From the NCBI RefSeq assembly GCF_022201045.2, contig NC_068558.1, forward strand, positions 51,687,501 to 51,751,500: a DNA stretch of 64,000 nt. The letters run 5' to 3'. The notes below the pieces were generated by a model. It was given only the letters and a program-made list of their open reading frames with translations, was not told where the DNA came from and ran no database searches. The DNA comes from Citrus sinensis. Taxonomy: Eukaryota; Streptophyta; Magnoliopsida; Sapindales; Rutaceae. Position 1 is the first letter of the stretch. Each line of letters starts with the position of its first letter. Both the position numbers and the translations under genes were made by a program. This document shows positions 1 to 9,325 of this stretch, one piece after another.

Positions 1-184
1 AATGGCAATGAAATCTAAGGGTAATATTCAATGGGATTCAGCCACTGAATTATCTCAGATTGTTCAAGGACCGCAAAAAAGAGGCATGCCACTTGGTAAA
101 ACTCCACCTTCATGTCCATCATTTGCAGAAACAGTTAAATTTAACTTGCAGGGAGGAAGATGTATCCAATGCCCATTTCATTAA
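1..184 (+). CDS. Possible 3' end of a gene entering from the left edge (partial)
   Basis: An open frame runs from the window edge to a stop at 182-184, giving about 60 residues and ending GGRCIQCPFH. It faces the C2orf69-like gene, with 80 bases between the two stop codons, so it could be the last exon of a convergent gene. I do not recognise the protein. The alternative is 3' UTR or flank of the neighbouring minus-strand gene with an open frame by chance. The upstream sequence needed to decide is outside the window. Confidence 0.25.
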   Translation, partial: MAMKSKGNIQWDSATELSQIVQGPQKRGMPLGKTPPSCPSFAETVKFNLQGGRCIQCPFH

Positions 185-264
185 TTTATAAACAAAAATT
201 AAGTAAATTACTTATCACAAGCATATGTGTACTAACGCTTATACATAGGCATTTCACAAGACTT

Positions 265-1767
265 TTAACTAACATCCATACTTTCAATGATTTCAAAATG
301 CATCTGCATATCAGGAGGTTTGTCAGCAAAATAAAATCTCTCACACACCTGCAATTTCCCACCATTCTTCTGGGATTCAGATTCAAGCAGATGAACCAAT
401 TTGTCTTTCTCGTTACGAATCCAAACTCGCCAGCTATCACTCCATTGCCTAGGAGTTCCGTGGAGGACAAAGCGGATTCCTGAACCAGAAGTTTGCTCCA
501 TAAGGCGTTTAGATATTCTTTGAATAACATTGCTGTCAGTGATATACGCACCAGCTGTGTTTAAACCAACATCTACGTAATGAATCTCATTAATGCTGTT
601 TAACAGGCTTTCTTTGGTTCTAGGTATAATTTGAGGCTCTTCCTGAATTGAGCTCATTGCCCATTCCTCAATGCTGGCTGCATTTACAGGGGATTTATTA
701 GCTTCCAAGTGTCCAAGCTCAGTAACAAGCTGGTTAAGTACTGTTCCACCCTTGCTAAATCCCAGGATGAAAGTTTTGGGCTTATAGAAGCTTGATGCAG
801 AAGTGCCGGTAGAATATGATTCTCTTGGGTTTCTTGAAGTGACGTTCTTGGCCTGCAGATAAGGTATAAAGTAAATAATAACTGCCAATGCCATGAACAA
901 TAATTACGAGTCAAGTTCAAGTGTTGAAAGTACTTTAAACATGTTCAGCAGAAATAGTTTTCATTTGGGATCAAGGTGCTGGTGGAATGACAGCAATAAC
1001 TGTCAATTATAAGTAAACATTTGCTGCTAATGAAATTTTTTTTTTCATTTCAGTTTTTCTCTCAAAATTGAGCAGAAACACAAACACTTACATACAAACC
1101 CTCAGGAAAATATCCACATTGACAATAATTATTATAAATTTCTAACACAAACCAATAATAATGATAATATGATAGCTGCAAAGTCAAAAGTCATTACCCT
1201 CATAGTCTTCTTAAAATAAAAGCTTTTTCGTCCTCCGCACAATTCAAAGAAAAAAGATCGAAAACGAAAAAGCTTGGCTTACCTCTTGAAGGCAATTTGA
1301 TAAAAGGGAAACAGTGGCAGTAGAAGCAGGGAACCCAATTGGGCTGTAGGATTTCGGCTCGCCCCTCGAATTCAAATTAGGAACAAAATCATTATAAATA
1401 GCAAAAGGCCCATTATGAACACAAGCATCAATGACCCAAGCATTAACAGAAGCACCAAATTTAGAAACAAGAATATCAGCTATGTTCTGCAAATCAGATA
1501 GCTTCTCAATCACCGGATTTCCCGTCCCTTCAACTCTATCACCGTTAAAAAATATCGCATTTGCAGAAGGCACCTGCTGCCCCCAAAACCAATAAATATG
1601 ATATAAATATTTATTTTTTTGCGTAAATGAAGAAGATTACTACTTACGGCGAGTGCTTTTGTTTTTGTTTTCGAGGAAGAAGAGAGGCAGAGAGATGCCC
1701 CGATTCTGTAAAAAGTGTTGGTATTCGGGTTTAATGGAATCCTCAGTATCCCACTCCAACGATCCAT
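265..1767 (-). CDS. C2orf69-like alpha/beta-hydrolase-fold protein (plant homologue)
   Basis: Three coding exons can be read on the minus strand: 1767-1648, 1573-1283 and 852-265 (stop at 267-265). Donors are GTAAGT and GTAAGC, acceptors are GCAG/CAG, and both introns are phase 0. Together they give 332 residues, starting MDRWSGILRI and ending in MDVS. The sequence matches what I know of the plant UPF0565/C2orf69 family: VPSANAIFFNGDRVEGTGNP at the start of exon 2, SPIGFPAS further on, and FILGFSKGG in exon 3. GFSKGG has the form of a nucleophile elbow (GxSxG), with the serine near residue 170, which suggests a serine-hydrolase fold. The human homologue is mitochondrial and its loss causes a combined oxidative phosphorylation deficiency; the plant function is not established. 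The start was chosen because the first exon begins with the family-like MDRWSG and splices cleanly. No frame damage is seen. The family is fairly sure; substrate and plant location are unknown. Confidence 0.85.
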
Positions 1768-2556
1768 AGATGAATTAATTTTTTTTTATTTAAAATTTTA
1801 AATGGTTTTTGCTTTATACTTCTAGACAGGCACAGGCTCTCGCCGCTCTGCTTCACATCAATACAGAGAGTAGGATGAGAATCGGTTCGTGGAATTGGGA
1901 CTTCTGAGGATGGAGAGATCATCACTTATTGGGGCATTTCGGCCCACGTGTAGCTCAAGCCTATATGGATTTATGTTTCAAGTGGGCCTTGGCCCAATAG
2001 ATAATGGGCTCATTGTGTTGATGAAGTCCATTTAAAATGACACTCGTAAATGTATGAACAGCAAGCAAGCAAGCAAATCTTTCCAAATTAAGACCAAAAT
2101 CACATTCACACATATATGATAATGAATGATTATTGTTTTCCCACAAAATGTGGAATACATGAGTAGATTTCTCCATATGTTATTTGTGAGAGCATAATTT
2201 TTAGTTTGTTTTAGACTGTAAATCTTGATAGAATCCTAGTTTGTACTGTAAAATGTATGTATCTAGATTTACAATTAACATCAAATTGTAGTATATTTTT
2301 AGATTTTAGTAGTTTAAAGAAAAAAATGATCATTATATGCATTGTCCTCAGGTGACTTAACTCTTTTAGTGGAAGCAAAGGTCATAAGTTCAGGTTTAAG
2401 AGAACACATTTAATTTGGGGATATTATATACTTGCAAACATAAAATAAATAAATAAATTTCATTTTAATTATTTTCCTGTCGTTGTTTGTTCTCTCAAAT
2501 AAATTAGACCTTGGATCCCATTTGAATGTACAAAAGTGAATATATATACATACACA

Positions 2557-2587
<31 letters not shown>

Positions 2588-2743
2588 TAAATTTGAGAGA
2601 CATGTTATCTCTAGCACTATTGGAATAAGTAATATGGGCTTTAATTAGCAAGAAATGAATTAGGAATATATTGCATTCAAAGAAGAAAGATTTGACGCGA
2701 TAAATCGATGAGAGTTTTTTAGTACCTAATGCTAACAGAACCA
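1768..2743. other. Intergenic stretch between the C2orf69-like gene and tRNA-Val
   Basis: This holds the presumed promoter and 5' UTR of the C2orf69-like gene (about 1768-1950) and a tetranucleotide microsatellite. Around 2350-2460, the stretch TCTTTTAGTGGAAGC followed by AAGTTCAGG and an A-rich end faintly resembles a decayed SINE, but no target duplication could be found. No other coding signal is seen. Confidence 0.5.
2543..2586. repeat. (CATA)n microsatellite
   Basis: About ten tandem copies of the tetranucleotide CATA, slightly imperfect at the left end. Confidence 0.9.
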
Positions 2744-2817
2744 GGTGTCGTGGTGTAGTTGGTTATCACGTCAGTCTAACACACTGAAGGTCTCCGGTTC
2801 GAGTCCGGGCGACGCCA
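2744..2817 (+). tRNA. tRNA-Val (anticodon AAC)
   Basis: A complete cloverleaf can be folded by eye. The acceptor stem is GGTGTCG paired with CGACGCC, with one T-G wobble. The D arm is GTGTAGTTGGTTATCAC, the anticodon arm is TCAGT-CTAACAC-ACTGA with AAC in the loop, and the T arm is CCGG-TTCGAGT-CCGG. The discriminator base is A at 2817. The gene has no intron and no encoded CCA. Box A and box B are intact, and T-runs shortly downstream (2825-2836) can end Pol III transcription. It looks functional and is a single copy in this window. Confidence 0.96.
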
Positions 2818-3623
2818 TCTGATTGGTTTTAATTTTTTATTTAGTCTTATGCATGCTGCACGTCCGTCGGCCACAGTTGATGTAGTTTCTTTGAGATTCT
2901 TGACGCCATGCATCGCAGTGCATGTTTTATTATTAATGCCACCAGCTCCAGCAGTCGGATAAGCAATTAATGCAAGAGGGCTTCTCCCGGCTTCACCATG
3001 ATTTGAACCATGGCGAGCGCAACCGGCCACCACTCTTCATTTTTTCATATGTAGTCTGAATTGCGCCAGGATATACATAGCATACAAAGTGATTAGTGAA
3101 TTAAACATAGCAGTTACAAAACTTTGGCAGCTTCTCTGTCTTTCAATGTCACTTAATATCCCTCTAAATAGCACAAGTGATTGGCTTTTTGCATCATCAT
3201 ATTTCTTCTTTTTACCAGTTTGCTTTGATTGTTTAATTTCCCTTTGGTGATAAGCCCTTATCTGGTTTCTGTTCATTCTGATGAACATATGCCTAAGCAT
3301 AACTCTTTTAGGTTAGCTGTCCAAGAAACTTGTCAAGTTAGTTGAAAAAAAAAATGCACCAAATTAAGATTACCATTTGTCGATCGTTCGGAATTCGTAT
3401 AGGCATTTATTATATCAATGTTTCCATTGGCCTTTTCTTCGGCATTACTTCCTATCAAGTGTTTATCAATTTTGATGGAGATCCTAACTCAATTAAATTA
3501 ATGATGGATTACAAGTAAATAATCATTAAGATGATTTTTCTGAATAAAGTACTCTGTTGCTAGGCTGATTTTCTGCGTAACACTAATTCCAATTGTGTGT
3601 TCTCAAATCTTCATTGAGATTAA
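2818..3623. other. Intergenic stretch after tRNA-Val
   Basis: Positions 2855-3040 are noticeably GC-richer than the surroundings and open on the minus strand, but that frame runs through the tRNA and I do not recognise the translation. Positions 3037-3300 (minus) hold an 87-codon frame with low-complexity lysine runs and no recognisable domain. I see no supportable gene. Confidence 0.4.
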
Positions 3624-4446
3624 GGCTCTGTTTGGTACAACTTATTAAATAGAGCTTATAGGAGTAGAGCTTTTGGACAAAAAGCCATTGGGTGTTTGGT
3701 TGTCCATTAAAAAAGTACTTTTGAACCATTAAACTATTTGGTTGTATAAAACTAAAAGTACTTTTGTGTAATTAAATTACCAAAAAAGATATGTTTTCAT
3801 AATTATATAACATGTAGCAAAATGCATCCAAGCTATCAATTAATAAGAAAAAATCAGTTCAATCGTTTCTTTAATTTTAAAATTAAAAATTGCATAATTG
3901 ATATATTCTCTTAAACAAATAATACTATCCAAATTAAAATGATAATCAATAATATAACTGAAATGTTAACTGAACATGAAAAGTGTCGCATTATTTGACA
4001 TCTTCCTCACAAAATATGTTGGCTCTGACTATGATTGCTCTCTCAAGTGTTGGTTATGAATCGGAATTACAAAATTAAAGTGCTGATTATTTAAAAAAAA
4101 AGAGAGATAAAGTGAAGTGGCGGCAGCAATATGTTTATATGGCGGCAACAATTTTCGTTGGGTAAGTTTTATACAAAGGGTATTATGTAATTAATGAAAT
4201 ATGTCAAGGATATTTTGATATTATATATTTTTTTGGAAAAACTCCCTAACCTCTACTCCCAAAAGCTCAAATTTTGGACTTTTACTAATATAGATAAATT
4301 AGCTTATTTAAGCTAAAAAAACTCTACTAAAAAAATAACCAAACACCATAAAAAAATTTCAAAAGTACTTATGGGATTAAATAAGCACTTATGGCTCTTA
4401 AGTAAGCACTTATGACTCTTAAATAAGCCACACCAAATAGGCACTA
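3624..4446. mobile_element. hAT-like non-autonomous element (MITE), about 0.8 kb
   Basis: The left end GGCTCTGTTTGGTACAACTT and the complement of the right end (GTGCCTATTTGGTGTGGCTT) form imperfect terminal inverted repeats of the GTTTGGT type common in plant hAT MITEs. The subterminal parts repeat motifs such as AAGTACTT, AGCTTAT and TAAGCACTTATG. It has no coding capacity. I could not identify a clear 8-bp target duplication, so the exact ends may be off by a few bases. Confidence 0.6.
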
Positions 4447-4544
4447 AATTTGACTTGACGCGCACGCTCTGAAGTACGTCTTTTCAAGGTTGACCTCTAC
4501 AAGCCATAGCAGCAAATTAATTCTTCAAATATAGAACTTGTTGT

Positions 4545-4975
4545 TATTATTTTACTTTTAGGATTAATTTGGTAAATTAATTTTTTATAAATAATTAATA
4601 GTAAGATTATAATTGCAAGGTATTAAACATTATTTTAAGTTGGCTCGTATTAATTTATTTTAAATAGTCAGAAGACTAAAGTGAGAATATGAAAAATACT
4701 AGTTCATTCATATTGATAATTATTGGTTAATTTACTAATAAATAATTATGGATTAATTTATTAACTAAATTTTTCTGTAGATTAATTAATTAATGTCTCC
4801 AAAATTGTAATAAGGTATAGTAATAAGGTATTATTGCAAAAGACAAGGAAAAAAAAAAAAGCTTAAGAGTGTCACATATTCAATAACAATAGTGTTTTGA
4901 GGCATTTTTCAAAATATAGGGACTAAAGGGTATTTAATCCAAAATGTAGGGACTATTCGAATGTTTACCCTTTGA
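4545..4975. mobile_element. Decayed copy of the GGGTAAA-type long-TIR MITE
   Basis: The right part (TAGGGACTAAA, then TAGGGACTATTCGAATG and TTTACCC) matches the right arm of the intact element at 24226-24870. The left part (ACTTTTAGGATTAATT, TTTTTTATAAATAATTA) is shared with another decayed copy at about 39145-39480, so both belong to one subfamily. The left terminus is not recognisable. Confidence 0.5.
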
Positions 4976-5089
4976 AAGTTTATTGCTAATCACGAGAGGA
5001 AGAAAGTTGATTATCTATCGATAAAAACTTTATTACAATTCTCAATAGTTTTTTTTTTCTAGAATATAAGTAAACATGTATGATGCAAG

Positions 5090-5579
5090 TGTCAATCGGC
5101 TGCATCTAGAAGCTTTGCATAAACAAATAATGGTGGCACATGGCTTTGAAAATTGAACATGGTTTTCACCCACCAAACTTTGATGAACACAGTTTTGAAG
5201 AAGTTTTGATACCCACGGCTTTGACTTTCTTGGCCATCATTTTGCTATAAATACAAGTGCAAATGAAGAGCTTATTCATTCCATTATTCAGAGAGCAATT
5301 TAGGGAGTCGAGAGAGAATTCAAGAGCTTGCATTTATAAGCTCTTATTACAGTGATTGAGAGAGTTTGGGTGTATTGGGGTTTTTAGAAAGTGAGCTAAA
5401 ATACTACAATACTTGTAACTCCTTTTCACTAGTAAAATATTTCATTCTGTCTTCGCCCGTGAATGTAGGCTAAAAGCCGAACCACGTAATTTCTGGTATC
5501 CTCTATTGTGCTTGTTCTTTATCGTTTCTACCAATTTTACTTTAGCTGCGTGTCTGCTTCACCCACCAATTTCCTAACA
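5090..5579 (+). mobile_element. Solo LTR (490 bp) of a copia-like retrotransposon
   Basis: The element starts TGTCAATCGG and ends TTTCCTAACA (TG...CA). It is flanked by the perfect 5-bp direct repeat GCAAG (5085-5089 and 5580-5584). Inside are a TATA box (CTATAAATA, 5245-5253) and a U5-like stretch, CTTCGCCCGTGAATGTAGGC followed by CCGAACCACGTAA, which is typical of plant copia LTRs. No second LTR or internal region is attached, so it is a solo LTR formed by recombination between the two LTRs. Plus orientation is inferred from the TATA box and U5 order. Confidence 0.85.
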
Positions 5580-5619
5580 GCAAGATACTAGATTGTACAT
5601 GTAATAAGGTATAATATAT

Positions 5620-6159
5620 CAGAGATTATTTTGTTGGATTTGTCCATGAATTTTATTTTGGGATTGCCACAGATAGCACTGGATGAGATTCTATTTTTGT
5701 GGTTGTTGAGAGTTTTTCCAAGATGACATATTTTATTACTTGTAAAAAAGCCTAATGATGCTTTTAATGTGACGAACTTGTTCTTTCAAGAGGTGGTGCC
5801 TTTGCATGATGTTTCAAAGATATATTACTTCTCTCAGAAATGTAAAGTTCATCAGTAAGTTTAGGCGACATTGGTGGGATAAGTTTAGTACCAAGTTACA
5901 ATTTTGTAGTGCTTTTAATTTCTAGATAGATGGGTAAATTGAGGTAATCAATCGAACTTTAGGGAATATATTGTGCTGTGCTTGCAATGACAAGCAACAC
6001 AATTAATAGGAAATAGCATTGCCTCATGATGAATTTATATTTATTTCTCCATGGTTAATAGATATATTAATGGCAAGGCACCTTTGAGATTGTATATACT
6101 TATTTCTCCATGTTATGTTTTAATTTGCATGAACTATCAACAGTACCTGGAGGGAGCAA
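5620..6159 (+). pseudogene. Gypsy-type retrotransposon integrase relic, left part
   Basis: Read over several frames, this stretch resembles the integrase region of plant Ty3/gypsy polyproteins. Recognisable pieces are a DSIFVVV-FSKM-like start, FI-CKKA, and a stretch ending near VINRTLGN, which is the region around the catalytic glutamate. It contains several stop codons and frameshifts and has no LTR of its own. The relic is cut at 6160-6168 by the MULE and resumes at 12971. It is an old, non-functional fragment. Confidence 0.75.
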
Positions 6160-6168
6160 AATAGCGGA
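6160..6168. repeat. Left 9-bp target site duplication of the MULE
   Basis: AATAGCGGA is repeated exactly at 12962-12970. Nine bases is the usual duplication length for Mutator-like elements. Confidence 0.9.
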
Positions 6169-6240
6169 GGAAAATGAGATTCTTCCCACGTTAAGCACCA
6201 CAATAAGCACCAAACGGTGCGTTTTGGACATACTATAAAA
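6169..6240 (+). repeat. Left terminal inverted repeat of the MULE
   Basis: It pairs with 12890-12961. The outermost ten bases match poorly (3 of 10). The next 47 match well (39 of 47), including TAAGCACCACA and AACGGTGCGTTTT. Confidence 0.85.
6234..6240 (+). promoter_or_regulatory. TATA box in the left TIR
   Basis: TATAAAA lies 66 bases inside the left end and points inward. It is placed to drive the plus-strand GRF gene through a long 5' leader. The mirror-image TIR has the same box at 12890-12896. Confidence 0.6.
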
Positions 6241-6339
6241 TGAGCCAACTCACGTGTAATACACATAGCAATCCCAACACACGCGCAATCCATCTCACGC
6301 GACGCACAACTTTTCTCCATTTGCTCTCACAGAAATCTC

Positions 6340-6545
6340 ATTGTTCTCAAACCTTCTGAGGGTGCTCGGCGTTGGTCTCTGGCCGTGGGTCTGCTGTCTC
6401 TCTTCCCTGTCGTCTCTATTCTCAAACTTTCTCGGCGGTGGTGCTTGGCATTTGTCTCTGGCCGTGGATCTCTCGTCGTTGGTCTCTCACCGTGGGTCTG
6501 CTTTCTCTCTTCTCTATCGTCTCTGCTGCTCTCAAATTGTGTAGG
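6340..6545 (+). repeat. Left subterminal CT-rich repeats, probable leader exon
   Basis: Degenerate units containing GGTCTCTGGCCGTGGGTCTG and CTCTCTTC are repeated about three times. The same motif family, inverted, occurs near the right end (12490-12725), so the similarity between the two ends extends well beyond the TIR. A donor-like GTAATGG at 6545 suggests the tract is the first non-coding exon of the GRF gene. Short open frames here are repeat artefacts. Confidence 0.6.
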
Positions 6546-7964
6546 TAATGGCAAATTTCGTGAGTATTGCTTGTCATTGACTATTGTGAATTATTTATTT
6601 GTGTGTTACCGGACAAGGATGATCTTCTTTTGGAAGGGGTGAAATTGCAACTGTTCATAGTGATAGAGAGAGATTTAAGTTTGAAATTTGTTCTTTTATG
6701 TTTGAAGATGAGTAGAGAGTGATAGCATTATCCAAAAGTTAGTTTATTTCGATTATTCATCACATCAGTTAGTAAAGATTGTAAATGTGATTGCCTAGTT
6801 CCTCTCATGTTTGCTGGGTCATAATTGCAGGAAAAATAGCTTTAGTTCAGTTGGAAGGCCCTTTTGTTTTACATGACGGATGTGTGAAATTTTGCAGTGC
6901 CCTTGATTTAGATTTCCGTATTGACATGATTTCTAACAAATACAACAAGTTATAGGACTAAAAGATGAAAATATTGTATTGATATACTGGTAAGTAATAA
7001 TTGCTAGATTATTAAGTATGCATACTCAAAGCTTTGAACTAAAGAAAAATTTCTTTCAGCCATTTAAAACCCCCAGGTAATTCACTTACAGTAAGCACAG
7101 ACAAAAACACTTCCAATCTCTAATTTTACCATATTAGAAATTTTTTCTCCACGTGTTGAAGTTAGTCATGCAAGTTGAAACCAATCTGTTTAAGCTTGGG
7201 GTTTTATGTCCTGAATCAAGGTTAAAAGTATTATAGCTTTAGCTATTCCTGAAGTGAATTTCTGTTAAAAAGCTATGCACGCATTAAGTTAGTGCGAGAG
7301 TCTGCTGAAGCATATGTCAGCTGTGTGTTTGGAGCTGAGTATTCTTCATTCCACATTTTGGGTTTTGGTTGACCTCCAGCATGACTCAACCCACTTGAGT
7401 TAAAAGCCGTAGAGTAACATTCTACCCATGATATTTGAGTTTATCAAGTCACCATATTTTAATACTTCTCTGGAAAACAAATATATATGTTAAATCAGGT
7501 AGGAAAAATAAAAAGTTAATTATGGAGTTGTAATAGTGCAACTAAGGTTTTGAAACATTAAGATCTTTAGCCATTATGTTACTATCCCGTAGTTATTTTT
7601 AAGTTACAAGAGATAATAAAAAATAACATCATATTTTAATTACTTACACTAATCCTGCAAGTGCTGATGGTCTAAAGTTACTTACACTAACCCCCAACTA
7701 GTCAACTCCATCAATTCACTTTCATTTCTAAGAACAGAGCCATGCCCCTTCTTCTCATTTGACCATATTTTTCTTCTTTTTGTTTTCTTTGTAGTTGAAA
7801 TTAAATAATTTTATTTGAGCTGAATGAATGCAGTAAGATGTATTTCTTTTTTTGGGGGGAGAAAAAAAATCAATAAGCTGGTTTTTAATATATTGGCTAC
7901 CATTTTTTCTTTCTGGAAGGAATCTGGGTTGAAGTGTATATTGAACAGAATTTGTTCAATCATT
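6546..7964 (+). other. Probable leader intron and 5' flank of the GRF gene
   Basis: This AT-rich stretch has no coding signal. If the donor at about 6545 is used, it is a 5' UTR intron ending near the acceptor-like GAACAG at about 7941-7948, just before the ATG at 7965. No repeats or other elements are seen in it. Confidence 0.4.
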
Positions 7965-8363
7965 ATGTCTTCAAGCACAAACGAAATTCAAACACAACAG
8001 AAAGCTTGTGATAAATGCTGCAACAACAATAAGGTCTTGCGAACTTCACGAACAAAAGAAAATCCGAATCGTAGGTTTTGGAAGTGCAAAGGATGTGGGG
8101 CTTTTGAATGGGATGATGATTGGAAGAGCAGTGAATGTAATGATTTTAGAGGGATGGAAGATCGTATTATAAATCAGAATAAAATTGACATGTTGTTAGC
8201 AGAAGTCCGCAAGTTGGGCCATCAAATCGAATGCATATCTCTTAAATTTCAGTTGCTTGAGCAAGAATTTCAGCGAAGACAACAACCAAGTGTTCTTGTA
8301 ACATACGTCCCGCAAATAATGATAACTCTTTTAATATGTATTATATTTAAGTTGTGTAATTAA
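7965..8363 (+). CDS. GRF-type zinc-finger protein with coiled coil and C-terminal membrane anchor (MULE-borne)
   Basis: The frame encodes 132 residues, from ATG at 7965 (MSSSTNEIQTQQ) to TAA at 8361-8363. Residues 15-50 form a GRF zinc finger: a cysteine pair at C15/C18, TSRTKENPNRRFWKC, C44, then FEW. The family pattern is CxC, TS-T--NPGR-F--C and FxW, so the core is present, although NPNR replaces NPGR. Residues about 73-106 are heptad-like and may be a coiled coil. Residues about 113-130 (VTYVPQIMITLLICIIF) are one hydrophobic segment ending two residues before the C-terminus, as in a tail-anchored protein. GRF fingers in other proteins bind single-stranded nucleic acid; the role here is unknown. 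The frame is open 141 bases further upstream, but that part reads as UTR. It lies inside the MULE and converges on the transposase, like mudrB in MuDR, with no homology claimed to mudrB. Confidence 0.75.
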   Translation: MSSSTNEIQTQQKACDKCCNNNKVLRTSRTKENPNRRFWKCKGCGAFEWDDDWKSSECNDFRGMEDRIINQNKIDMLLAEVRKLGHQIECISLKFQLLEQEFQRRQQPSVLVTYVPQIMITLLICIIFKLCN

Positions 8364-8574
8364 TTAATGTATTGTTAGTGCAATGACTTGTTGAACCAGT
8401 TTTTAAGATAACTTTGGTATTGATGGGGAAATGATATTCCTTTTTTTGCAATAAATTTGTTGGTAGTCCATAACTCCTGTGTCATTTGCTTCTTTGAATC
8501 AATTAATTTTTCCTCTGTTGCAAAGCCAAATATAATCATTTATAATTATAATATTTTGACCAAATAAAAAGCAA
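8364..8574 (+). other. 3' flank of the GRF gene
   Basis: AT-rich sequence holding the presumed 3' UTR. An AATAAA-like motif (CAATAAATTT) lies near 8450. Nothing else is seen. Confidence 0.3.
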
Positions 8575-9160
8575 TAACATAATTCCTGCACTTCTGCACT
8601 TTAAAGAATTCCAAAATTCCAGTAGCATAACAATTTCTGCACTTTCCAGAATTCCAGTACAATAACAGAATTTCTGCACTTCTGCACTTTCCAGTAGCAT
8701 AATAATTTCTGCACTTCTGCACTTTAAATAATTTCAGAAGTCCAGTAACATAACAATTTCTGCACTTTCCAGAATTCCAGTACAATAACAGAATTTTTGC
8801 ACTTCTGCACTTTAAACAATTTTTGCACTTTCCAGTAGCATAACAATTTATGCACTTCTGCACTTTAAATAATTCTAGAAGTCCAGTAACATAACAATTT
8901 CTGTACTTTCCAGAATTCCAGTACAATAACAGAATTTCTGCACTTCTGCACTTTAAACAATTTTTGCACTTTCCAGTAGCATAACAATTTATGCACTTCT
9001 GCACTTTAAATAATTCCAGAATTCCAGTAGCATAACAATTTTTGCACTTTAAAGAATAACAGAATTCCAGTAGCATAGAATACATCCAGAATTCCAGAAT
9101 AACATAAAACAATTTCTGCACTTTAAAGAATATCAGAATTCCAGTAGCATAGAATTAAAA
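8575..9160. repeat. Tandem repeat array between the two convergent MULE genes
   Basis: Two units of exactly 141 bp (starting at 8745 and 8886) are nearly identical. They are preceded by a shorter related unit from 8622 and followed by a degraded one. Each is built from shorter motifs such as TGCACTTCTGCACTTTAAA, CCAGTAGCATAACAATTT and CCAGAATTCCAGTA. The long minus-strand open frame here (rich in Cys, Lys, Tyr and Asn) is a product of the repeats. Confidence 0.85.
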
Positions 9161-9325
9161 AATAACAGAATATCATTTATCCATCCACCATTCCAGTAGC
9201 ACACAATTAAGGAATAACAGATTTGTAGCATCTCCCTCAATTCCAATCCAATAGCACATGACCAAATAATAACACAGCTGTAGCATATAAATCTAATAAA
9301 GGATCATGCAAGAACAAAAACAAGA

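Noticed and set aside
186..551. 121-codon minus-strand frame and overlapping plus-strand frame at 160-483
   Set aside because: Both are shadows of the last C2orf69-like exon in other frames.
1743..1925. 60-codon minus-strand frame upstream of the C2orf69-like start
   Set aside because: It overlaps the first exon in another frame and does not join exon 2 in a family-like way.
2776..3033. 85-codon minus-strand frame ending near RRPDSNRRP
   Set aside because: It runs antisense through the tRNA-Val gene. The PDSNRRP-type string is a well-known artefact of translating tRNA T arms.
6327..6642. Short frames on both strands at the MULE left end
   Set aside because: Products of the CT-rich repeats; more likely a non-coding leader exon.
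8546..9121. 191-codon minus-strand frame rich in Cys, Lys, Tyr and Asn
   Set aside because: It is a translation of the 141-bp tandem repeats; its apparent cysteine motif is periodic because the DNA is.
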